From: an uncultured Clostridia bacterium
Lineage (GTDB): Bacteria; Bacillota; Clostridia; Christensenellales; Aristaeellaceae
Direction: 5' to 3'
NCBI GenBank assembly: GCA_946615785.1
Contig: CAMOIA010000109.1
Span: forward strand, 1 to 5,817
Length of the DNA: 5,817 bases
Numbering within the stretch: the stretch's first letter is position 1; the number at the start of each line of letters is the position of its first letter. Both the position numbers and the translations under genes were made by a program. Positions 1 through 4,859 of this stretch are shown here, in pieces. The notes below the pieces were generated by a model, which saw only the letters and a program-made list of their open reading frames with translations, had not been told where the DNA came from and ran no database searches.

Positions 1-566
1 ACGGTGCCGTTCTGCAGCATGTCCTCAAGGTTCACAAGGTCGCAGTTGTGCATGTGCTGGGCATAATAATCCGTGTCGTGGAAATGGGTGATGCCCTCTT
101 CGTGTGCCTCCACGATGTCGTGCGGCAGCAGAAGACGCGCGGTGATGTCACGGGAAACCTCGCCCGCGATATAGTCGCGCTGCGTGGAATTGACAACGGG
201 GTTCTTGTTGCTGTTTTCCTGCTTCGCTTCTTCGTTGTTGCATTCGATCAGGGTCAGGATGCGGTCGTCCGTGGTGTTGCTGCGGCGGACGAGCGAGCGG
301 GTGTAGCGGTAGGTGATGTAGTTCTTGGCCACTTCGAAAGCGCCGTGGGCCATGATCTGGTTTTCCACCAGGTCCTGGATCTCCTCCACGGTGGGCACGC
401 GGTTCATCTCTTCGCAGTTCTTCACGACCGCGTCGGCGATGCGTCCGATCTGCACGTCGGTGAGCCTGTAGGCCACTTCGACAGTCCGGTTCGCCTTGGT
501 GATGGCCTGGGTGATCTTCTCGATTTTAAAGGGTTCCTCTGCACCGTTACGCTTGATAATGAGCAT
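1..566 (-). CDS. nrdD: Anaerobic ribonucleoside-triphosphate reductase (class III), N-terminal part, cut by window edge
   Basis: Reduces ribonucleoside triphosphates to deoxyribonucleotides by a glycyl-radical mechanism, in the cytoplasm and only without oxygen. The window holds the first 188 codons of a protein usually around 700 residues long, so the glycyl-radical loop and the activase NrdG are beyond the left edge. Residues about 3-90 form an ATP-cone allosteric domain that starts LIIKRNGAEEPFKIEKI and ends in NYITYRYTR. The catalytic domain then begins with very characteristic blocks: LVRRSNTTDDRILTLIECNN (92-111), ENSNKNPVVNSTQRDYIAGE (117-136) and HFHDTDYYAQHMHNCDLVNL (161-180). Cys175 in HNCDL is a conserved cysteine of the family. 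The ATG at 564-566 is supported by AGGAGGGGG on the minus strand at 573-581, six bases upstream. The gene has its own promoter (655-683) and a candidate NrdR site (617-632), and lies downstream of the terminator of the AI-2E gene, so it is a separate transcription unit. Confidence 0.96.
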   Translation of the reverse strand, partial: MLIIKRNGAEEPFKIEKITQAITKANRTVEVAYRLTDVQIGRIADAVVKNCEEMNRVPTVEEIQDLVENQIMAHGAFEVAKNYITYRYTRSLVRRSNTTDDRILTLIECNNEEAKQENSNKNPVVNSTQRDYIAGEVSRDITARLLLPHDIVEAHEEGITHFHDTDYYAQHMHNCDLVNLEDMLQNGT

Positions 567-572
567 GGTTTT

Positions 573-581
573 CCCCCTCCT
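573..581 (-). promoter_or_regulatory. nrdD ribosome binding site
   Basis: AGGAGGGGG on the minus strand, six bases before the ATG at 566. It fixes the nrdD start and fits the Firmicutes-type Shine-Dalgarno sequence also seen before the ROK gene. Confidence 0.85.
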
Positions 582-616
582 AAAAAGGCATATCGTGTAG
601 GAATACGCCGGATTAC

Positions 617-632
617 GCACAAGATGTTGTGT
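617..632 (-). promoter_or_regulatory. Candidate NrdR box in the nrdD leader
   Basis: On the minus strand this reads ACACAACATCTTGTGC, an imperfect 16-bp palindrome that agrees at 13 of 16 positions with the NrdR consensus as I recall it (acaCwAtATaTwGtgt). NrdR is the zinc-finger/ATP-cone repressor of bacterial ribonucleotide reductase genes and usually binds two boxes about three helical turns apart. The site lies roughly 16-31 bases downstream of the predicted transcription start, where a repressor would block early elongation or initiation. A second box is less clear: the -10 region (651-663, CCCTATAATAGGG) is a palindrome centred about 32 bp away, and an ACACGATATG half-site lies at 589-598, centred about 34 bp away. 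The match and position are seen in the sequence; binding is inferred. Confidence 0.65.
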
Positions 633-654
633 TTTCCTCAAACGTGCAGGCCCT

Positions 655-683
655 ATTATAGGGGATAAACCATGGTTCGTCAA
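655..683 (-). promoter_or_regulatory. nrdD promoter, sigma-A type
   Basis: On the minus strand TTGACG (678-683) is separated by exactly 17 bases from TATAAT (655-660). The -10 is perfect and the -35 differs from consensus in one base. The start of transcription should be near 648, giving a leader of about 80 nt. The spacer contains a perfect 10-bp palindrome AACCATGGTT (668-677), and the -10 hexamer lies inside a second palindrome (651-663). The sequence upstream of the -35 (about 696-717) is AT-rich and could act as an UP element. Confidence 0.85.
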
Positions 684-759
684 GAGCGACACGGCAGATT
701 TAATATTTCCTTTTTTTGTCAGAAATATGACCCAAAAATCAAGAAAATTCAAGGATTCG

Positions 760-797
760 TAACAAATAAAGAGGGCGGCGTTACGCTTCGCCGCCCT
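760..797 (-). terminator. Intrinsic terminator of the abfA-to-AI-2E unit, overlapping the AI-2E stop codon
   Basis: AGGGCGGCG (772-780) and CGCCGCCCT (789-797) form a perfect 9-bp, almost all G-C stem with an 8-base loop. On the minus strand it is followed by CTTTATTTGTT, a moderately U-rich tail. The TAA stop of the AI-2E gene (781-783) lies within the loop and the last codons form one arm of the stem. The plus-strand side has no comparable U tract, so it acts leftward only. It isolates the nrdD promoter from readthrough. Confidence 0.8.
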
Positions 798-1902
798 GAA
801 TTTCGCCTAATTTCTTTTGTTTTTCCTTTGCTCTCAGCCAGTCCTTCACAAGCACATACCCGACCGCGCACGTCGGCACGGCCAGAAACATGCCGCCGAT
901 GCCAAAGAGCGAACCGAACACGCAGACCGCGCTCAGGGAAAGCCAGGGTGGCAGTCCCACGCTGCCGCCGACCAGATGGACGCTCAGAAAGTTTCCGTCA
1001 ATGGTCTGCACGATGATCAGGATGATGCCAAAGACGATGGCGGCGTGCACGTCGACGCTGAGCATGGTGATGAACCCGACGCCGAAGGCGATCCAGGCCC
1101 CCACATAGGGAATGAGATAGGTGATGGCCGTGATCACCGCGTACGCGAGCGGGTTTGGCAGGGAGAAAATGAGCATCAGCACAAACAGCGCCGCCCCCTC
1201 GATGATGCCCTCAAGGCACTGGTGGGCAAACCACACGGAAACCGTATTGACCGAAAGCTGCGCCGTATGCTTGACGAACCGTGCGCGTTCCTTTGACAGA
1301 AGGATGTCGGCGGTTCTTGAAAGCGCCCGGTGCAAATGTCTGCGCGATGAGAGCAGATACATGGCAAGGGTCGTGGACAGCAGGATCGTAAAGAGGGACG
1401 AGGTTGCGGTGATGGCGGAAATGAGCATGTTCTGCACCTCCGCCGCCACGCGGGTAAAGAGCTGACCCACCCATTCCGACCACTGTTCGTCCCACTGCGC
1501 GTCGGCAATGCCGATGATTTCCCGGACCCTTGATAGGATCTCCTGGTAGTTTTTGAGAATGCCGACCAGGGTGTCCAGAAGCTGCGTGACCTGCGGAATG
1601 AGCACGGTGACGCTGATATACACAACCAGAATCACCAGCAGGATCACAAGAACCAGGCTGATGCCGTCCCGCAGTTTTTCGCTGATTTTTCCGCGGGTGA
1701 TTCGCGCGAGCAGCGAATTGAAAAAGCGCAGCGGCGCGAGCAGCGCCAGGGCGATCACAAAGCCGGTGATCACGGGCCCGAACGCGGCGGCGACGGCGTG
1801 CACGATGCCTGACGTACCGTTCCAGTTGATGGCAAGGCCCAAAAGCAGCGCGGCTATGATGACAAGGCGAAGCCTCTGCTTCCGCTCCGGAAGACCGCTC
1901 AC
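781..1902 (-). CDS. AI-2E (PerM/UPF0118) family membrane protein
   Basis: A polytopic inner-membrane protein of the family named after the reported autoinducer-2 exporter of E. coli. Other members have been linked to Na+/H+ antiport or substrate efflux, so the substrate here cannot be named. The reading frame from its first possible start gives 376 residues, usual for the family. In that numbering, hydrophobic segments lie at about 15-30, 37-58, 85-106, 163-188, 235-255, 257-285, 287-303 and 325-356. A soluble stretch of about 55 residues follows the third segment, as in the family. Conserved signatures include PYVGAWI (268-274), Q302 with N307, and VGLPPWLSLSAVCVFGSLFG (318-337) followed by GIGGMFLAVP; the usual VGLHP is VGLPP here. 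I choose the GTG at 1900-1902 (373 residues) because AAGGGGG at 1911-1917 is correctly spaced for it. The first GTG, at 1909-1911, shares a base with that site. The gene lies about 30 nt after map and ends in a terminator stem. Confidence 0.9.
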   Translation of the reverse strand: MSGLPERKQRLRLVIIAALLLGLAINWNGTSGIVHAVAAAFGPVITGFVIALALLAPLRFFNSLLARITRGKISEKLRDGISLVLVILLVILVVYISVTVLIPQVTQLLDTLVGILKNYQEILSRVREIIGIADAQWDEQWSEWVGQLFTRVAAEVQNMLISAITATSSLFTILLSTTLAMYLLSSRRHLHRALSRTADILLSKERARFVKHTAQLSVNTVSVWFAHQCLEGIIEGAALFVLMLIFSLPNPLAYAVITAITYLIPYVGAWIAFGVGFITMLSVDVHAAIVFGIILIIVQTIDGNFLSVHLVGGSVGLPPWLSLSAVCVFGSLFGIGGMFLAVPTCAVGYVLVKDWLRAKEKQKKLGEIQGGEA

Positions 1903-1910
1903 CGGGAACA

Positions 1911-1917
1911 CCCCCTT
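1911..1917 (-). promoter_or_regulatory. Ribosome binding site deciding the AI-2E gene start
   Basis: AAGGGGG on the minus strand. It runs into the first possible start (GTG at 1909-1911) with no spacing, but lies 8 bases before the GTG at 1900-1902, which favours the shorter protein by three residues. Confidence 0.6.
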
Positions 1918-1932
1918 ATTGGCGGACAGGAT

Positions 1933-2823
1933 TTACCAGCACAGCACCTCGTGTCCCGTTTCCGTGACCAGCACTTCGATTTCCCACTGGGCGGAAGGTT
2001 TGCCGTCCCTGGTATAAATGGTCCAGCCGTTCTTCTTATCCTCGTAGATTTCGTCCCCGCCCATGTTGACCATGGGTTCGATGGTAAAGACCATGCCGGG
2101 CACCATGAGCATGCCCGTATCCTTTTCGGCTACATAGCTCACCCACGGGTCCTCGTGAAAAGCGTTCCCGCAGCCGTGGCCGCCGATTTCCCGAACCACG
2201 CTATAGCCGTTTTTCAGCGCGTGCTGGTGCACGGCGTCGCTCATTTCACCCATGAGCGTCCAGGGGATCACCTTCTTGAGGCCCTCCTCCACGCATTCCT
2301 TCGTCACACGCACCAGGCGCTGCTTTTCCTCTGAAACCTCGCCGATCATGAACATGCGGCTGGAATCGGAAAAATAGCCGTCCAGGATGGTAGAGCAGTC
2401 CACGTTGATGATGTCCCCGTCTTTGAGCACTTTATCCCGGGCGGGAATGCCGTGGCATACCTCTTCGTTGATGCTGGTGCACACGCTCTTGGGGAAGCCC
2501 TGGTAGTTCAGGTCCGCCGGAATGCCGCCCATGCCATAGGTGACTTCATTGATGATTTCGTCGATCTCGAGCGTGTTCATGCCCGCGTGAATGCGTTTGC
2601 CCACTTCGTCCAGACAGGCCATGTTGATGACGGCGCTCTTTTTGATGCCTTCAATGTCCCGCTTGCTCTTGATCAGCTTACGGGACGGCACCTCGGCGCC
2701 GCGCATCTGAAACCGCAGGATCTTTTCGTCAAAGTCCGCGTGGCATTGCTTATACTTTTTCCCGCTGCCGCACCAGCAGGGGGCGTTGCGTTCCAGCTTT
2801 TTCAGCATATACAATGGGCTCAT
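1933..2823 (-). CDS. map: Type I methionine aminopeptidase with N-terminal SEC-C zinc motif
   Basis: Removes the initiator methionine from nascent proteins after deformylation, at the ribosome exit in the cytoplasm. The 296-residue protein is longer than the roughly 250-residue core enzyme because of an N-terminal extension holding a SEC-C motif (RNAPCWCGSGKKYKQCH, 12-28). Its zinc ligands would be Cys16, Cys18, Cys27 and His28. The pita-bread catalytic domain follows from about residue 48. All expected metal ligands and catalytic histidines are visible: His124 (CHGIP), Asp142 (NVD), Asp153 (SDSS), His216 (GGHGCG), His223 (FHEDP), Glu249 (FTIEPM) and Glu281 (SAQWE). The ATG at 2821-2823 lacks a clean Shine-Dalgarno: AAGGA lies 16 bases upstream, and only a purine run (GAAAGAAG) abuts the start. 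A second ATG six codons in would still keep the SEC-C motif. The DUF6171-like gene ends 24 nt upstream in the same frame, so translational coupling is plausible. Many Clostridia carry several map copies, so this may not be the only one. Confidence 0.95.
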   Translation of the reverse strand: MSPLYMLKKLERNAPCWCGSGKKYKQCHADFDEKILRFQMRGAEVPSRKLIKSKRDIEGIKKSAVINMACLDEVGKRIHAGMNTLEIDEIINEVTYGMGGIPADLNYQGFPKSVCTSINEEVCHGIPARDKVLKDGDIINVDCSTILDGYFSDSSRMFMIGEVSEEKQRLVRVTKECVEEGLKKVIPWTLMGEMSDAVHQHALKNGYSVVREIGGHGCGNAFHEDPWVSYVAEKDTGMLMVPGMVFTIEPMVNMGGDEIYEDKKNGWTIYTRDGKPSAQWEIEVLVTETGHEVLCW

Positions 2824-2847
2824 CTTCTTTCGTCCGTAATCCTTTCT

Positions 2848-3114
2848 TCACCTGTCCCACAGATCCGGCACATGGGGACAGCCGCCTTGCCTCAGGGCTG
2901 CGCGAAGCTCCACATAGCATCCGCATAGAAGGCAGGTGCCCGCCGAAAGGGATTCACATCCCCGGCAGCACGCAAGACGCCTTTCGCGCACTTCCTCCGG
3001 CGCCAGATCCTTTTCCGGAAGACGCTGAAGGGCTTTTTTCACCTCGAGAAGCGCGTCCGTTCCCTCCGCCATTTCGCGGAGGAGACATTTTTTGCAGGGC
3101 GGCAGGGGTATCAT
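2848..3114 (-). CDS. Small cysteine-rich protein, DUF6171-like, function unknown
   Basis: An 88-residue soluble protein with no signal peptide or membrane segment. It has nine cysteines in a pattern that suggests metal binding: C7 and C10 (CKKC), C49, C50 and C53 (CCRGC), C61, C64 and C66 (CLLCGC), and C79 (GGCP). A charged, probably helical linker spans about 12-46. The CKKC...CxLCGCYVELRA...CP layout resembles the DUF6171 family I recall from Clostridia; this is from memory, not a search. No function can be given; a zinc-ribbon or other metal site is the simplest inference. The ATG overlaps the TGA of the arabinofuranosidase gene (ATGA, 3111-3114) and no Shine-Dalgarno precedes it, so translation probably depends on termination-reinitiation from that gene. 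Its own TGA is 24 nt before map, in the same frame. Coding-like codon use, the overlap and the family resemblance all support a real gene. Confidence 0.82.
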   Translation of the reverse strand: MIPLPPCKKCLLREMAEGTDALLEVKKALQRLPEKDLAPEEVRERRLACCRGCESLSAGTCLLCGCYVELRAALRQGGCPHVPDLWDR

Positions 3115-4571
3115 TTCAGCGTGACGGCCGCGACGGCGCAGGGGGGCAGGGTGACGCGCACCTCTCCGTCACAGACGGCAAGGGGTTCCATGTCCCGGAT
3201 GCCGACGGGCGATAAGTCAAAGCTGTTGTACGCGTGCGCTTCGGCGCTCAGGATCCGGCCGCTCGCCTCCGAAACGCCGGGCAGGGAAACTGTCACGTCC
3301 GCCGGCGCGTCCATGGAAAGGTTGGAAAGGGTGAGGGTATATACGCCCTCCTTTTCCGACGCGGAAGCGCTTACCAGCGGCACCTGCCAGTCGCCTGTGC
3401 CGCCTTTCTGGCTTTCCACCTGGCACTCCACCTGCCTTGCACCCTGATGCGCACGGTAGAGGCAGAACACAAAGAACGTCGGCGTCAGCAGCATGCGCGC
3501 CCCGTCGGTAAGCACCAGGGACTGCAGCACGTTCACGATCTGCGCGAGGTTCGCCATGACCACGCGGTCGCAGTGGCCGTTGAAAATGTCCAGCGTCACG
3601 GAGGCTACAAGCGCGTCCCGCATGGTGTTCTGCTGGTAGAGGAAGCCCGGATTCGTGCCCGGCTCCACATCGAACCAGGTGCCCCATTCGTCCACCACCA
3701 GGCCAACGCGCTTTTCCGGATCATACACGTTCATCACGTTTTCATGCCGGCGGATCATCTGATCCATATACAGCGCGCGCGAAAGCGTGCGGTAGTATTC
3801 CTCGGTGGAAAATTCGGTCGCGCTGCCCTTGTGCTGCCAGTTGTTGCAGATGGTGTAATAATGCAGGCTGAGCCCGTCCATCAGTTTCCCGCAGCGCTCC
3901 ATCAGAACCTTCGTCCAGGCGGTATCCTCGGTGCCGGGTCCGCAGGCGATCTTAAACAGCTTGTCGTCGCCGTACTGCCGCAGGAAACAGGCGTAGCGGC
4001 GGTATTCGTCGGCATAGTATTCCGGGCGCATCTGCCCGCCGCAGCCCCAGCTTTCGTTGCCTACGCCGAAATATTTGACATGGAACGGGTCCGGATGGCC
4101 GTTTTCCGCGCGGCGCCTTGCCATGGTGGAATCGCCCACGCCGTTTAAGTATTCCACCCATTCGCTCATTTCCTGCACCGTGCCGCTGCCGACGTTGCCG
4201 CAGACATACGGCTCGCAGCCGATCTGCCGGCACAGTTCCATAAATTCATGCGTTCCGAAGGAATTGTCCTCCACAACGCCACCCCAGTTGCTGTTGACCA
4301 TGCGGCGGCGGGTTTCCTTCGGCCCGATGCCGTCCTGCCAGTGGTATTCGTCCGCAAAGCAGCCGCCCGGCCAGCGGAGGACCGGCACGCCGGCCTTTTT
4401 AAGCGCCTCGACGACGTCGGTGCGCATGCCGTTCACGTTCGGGATCTGGCTCTCCGGCCCGACGTACATGCCCTGATAGACGCACCTGCCCAGGTGCTCT
4501 GAGAAATGCCCGTAAATGTTTTTATCAATGGTCCCGAGACTGCGCTTCGGGTCCAGCGTGATCCTTGCCAT
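3111..4571 (-). CDS. abfA: Alpha-L-arabinofuranosidase, glycoside hydrolase family 51
   Basis: Releases terminal alpha-L-arabinofuranosyl residues from arabino-oligosaccharides derived from arabinan or arabinoxylan, by the retaining mechanism of clan GH-A. The 486-residue protein has no signal peptide, so it should act in the cytoplasm on imported oligosaccharides. It is close to the usual length of about 500. Residues about 1-375 hold the (beta/alpha)8 barrel and about 380-486 the C-terminal beta-sandwich. Family blocks are IYGHFSEHLGRCVYQGMYVG (19-38), LRWPGGCFADEYHWQDGIGP (65-84), GGVVEDNSFGTHEFMELC (97-114) and GNVGSGTVQEMSEWVEY (125-141). The acid/base is Glu173 in VGNESWG and the nucleophile is Glu295 in VDEWGTW. 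The ATG at 4569-4571 follows a GAGGGGAG-type site. It is the first gene of the leftward unit, and its stop overlaps the start of the next gene. GH51 enzymes sometimes also act on xylosides, so arabinofuranosidase is the best but not the only activity. The symbol is a family name rather than an ortholog assignment. Confidence 0.95.
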   Translation of the reverse strand: MARITLDPKRSLGTIDKNIYGHFSEHLGRCVYQGMYVGPESQIPNVNGMRTDVVEALKKAGVPVLRWPGGCFADEYHWQDGIGPKETRRRMVNSNWGGVVEDNSFGTHEFMELCRQIGCEPYVCGNVGSGTVQEMSEWVEYLNGVGDSTMARRRAENGHPDPFHVKYFGVGNESWGCGGQMRPEYYADEYRRYACFLRQYGDDKLFKIACGPGTEDTAWTKVLMERCGKLMDGLSLHYYTICNNWQHKGSATEFSTEEYYRTLSRALYMDQMIRRHENVMNVYDPEKRVGLVVDEWGTWFDVEPGTNPGFLYQQNTMRDALVASVTLDIFNGHCDRVVMANLAQIVNVLQSLVLTDGARMLLTPTFFVFCLYRAHQGARQVECQVESQKGGTGDWQVPLVSASASEKEGVYTLTLSNLSMDAPADVTVSLPGVSEASGRILSAEAHAYNSFDLSPVGIRDMEPLAVCDGEVRVTLPPCAVAAVTLK

Positions 4572-4604
4572 CGTCTTTCTCTCCCCTCAGAATCTTTCCC
4601 TGCC

Positions 4605-4633
4605 AGTATACCACGCCGGAGGAAAAAGAAAAA
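4605..4633 (-). promoter_or_regulatory. Candidate extended -10 promoter of the arabinofuranosidase operon
   Basis: On the minus strand TGGTATACT gives an extended -10 (TG-n-TATACT; hexamer at 4605-4610). Seventeen bases upstream there is only a poor -35, TTTTTC (4628-4633), which fits promoters that rely on the TG extension or on an activator. Transcription would start near 4598, about 27 nt before the ATG. Confidence 0.6.
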
Positions 4634-4673
4634 GCCGGCGCCGCGTTTTTTCTCCAGATGCCGGCGCGCCGCC
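4634..4673. repeat. Direct repeat of GCCGGCGC upstream of the arabinofuranosidase promoter
   Basis: GCCGGCGC occurs at 4634-4641 and again at 4660-4667, 26 bases apart, in an otherwise AT-rich intergenic region. The second copy runs into GGCGCGCC (4663-4670), a perfect palindrome. Each copy contains the palindrome GCCGGC. The pair lies just upstream of the weak -35 and could be an operator, or simply GC-rich sequence that repeats by chance. Confidence 0.4.
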
Positions 4674-4682
4674 TTCTGAAGG
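4672..4682. repeat. Short palindrome CCTTC-T-GAAGG
   Basis: A perfect 5+5 bp inverted repeat with a single central base, too tight to form a hairpin. It lies in the middle of the divergent intergenic region, about 75-85 bases upstream of the predicted arabinofuranosidase transcript start and about 110 upstream of the ROK one. It has the form of a small operator, but no regulator gene is nearby to link it to. Confidence 0.3.
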
Positions 4683-4705
4683 ACGGGAAACGCACGGTGA
4701 TGTTG

Positions 4706-4752
4706 AATTTTGTGCTCGATTTGTCAAATTTGGTAATCAGATTGCAAATTTT
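4706..4752. promoter_or_regulatory. Three phased AT tracts upstream of the ROK promoter (possible curved DNA/UP element)
   Basis: AATTTT (4706-4711), AAATTT (4726-4731) and AAATTTT (4746-4752) have centres about 20 bp apart, near two helical turns, and none contains a TpA step. The last ends just upstream of the -35 box. CAAATTT is an exact direct repeat (4725-4731 and 4745-4751), and the middle tract is part of the palindrome CAAATTTG (4725-4732), overlapping ATTTG-T-CAAAT (4719-4729). Phased A/T tracts can curve DNA, and AT-rich sequence at this position can contact the RNA polymerase alpha subunit. Regulator binding is an alternative. Confidence 0.45.
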
Positions 4753-4755
4753 CCA

Positions 4756-4784
4756 TTGCCATTTTCGCTTTTTTCCGGTATAAT
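4756..4784 (+). promoter_or_regulatory. Promoter of the ROK kinase gene, sigma-A type
   Basis: TTGCCA (4756-4761) and a perfect TATAAT (4779-4784) are separated by 17 bases. The start of transcription should be near 4791, giving a leader of about 70 nt before the GTG at 4860. Confidence 0.85.
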
Positions 4785-4845
4785 CATTCTGAAACGGGAA
4801 CATTCAATAGCTTCCATTTCTGCCCATTGATCACAAAAACAGAAC

Positions 4846-4854
4846 AGGAGGGGG
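4846..4854 (+). promoter_or_regulatory. Ribosome binding site deciding the ROK gene start
   Basis: AGGAGGGGG is followed by five bases and then GTG at 4860-4862. The reading frame is open upstream to a TTG at 4827, but that start would place this strong Shine-Dalgarno inside the coding sequence, so GTG is preferred. Confidence 0.85.
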
Positions 4855-4859
4855 ACAGC

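Noticed and set aside
48..668. Long plus-strand reading frame (206 codons) across the nrdD region
   Set aside because: It is the antisense shadow of nrdD, whose minus-strand translation matches the family over its whole visible length; the plus-strand product has no recognisable motif and runs through the nrdD promoter.
1909..1911. GTG at 1909-1911 as the AI-2E gene start
   Set aside because: The only good Shine-Dalgarno directly overlaps this codon; the GTG three codons later has correct spacing.
3234..4148. 304-codon plus-strand reading frame opposite the arabinofuranosidase
   Set aside because: Antisense shadow typical of GC-rich genes: rich in His, Ala, Val and Arg, no family resemblance, and it lies wholly within a convincing GH51 gene.
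4634..4673. GC-rich repeat followed by a T run (4646-4651) as a plus-strand terminator
   Set aside because: No hairpin with a usable loop precedes the T run; the GC-rich copies are direct repeats, and no plus-strand gene ends there.
4699..4727. Perfect -35 hexamer TTGACA on the minus strand (4722-4727) as a second arabinofuranosidase promoter
   Set aside because: No acceptable -10 occurs at 16-18 bases; the candidates AACATC and CAACAT match only two or three of six positions.
4790..4802. cre-like sequence TGAAACGGGAACA at the predicted ROK transcription start
   Set aside because: It resembles a CcpA catabolite site in its ends but is one base too short and mismatched at the central CG when aligned to the consensus.
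4827..4829. TTG at 4827 as the ROK gene start
   Set aside because: It lacks a ribosome binding site and would bury the strong AGGAGGGGG inside the gene; the ROK domain begins right after the GTG at 4860.
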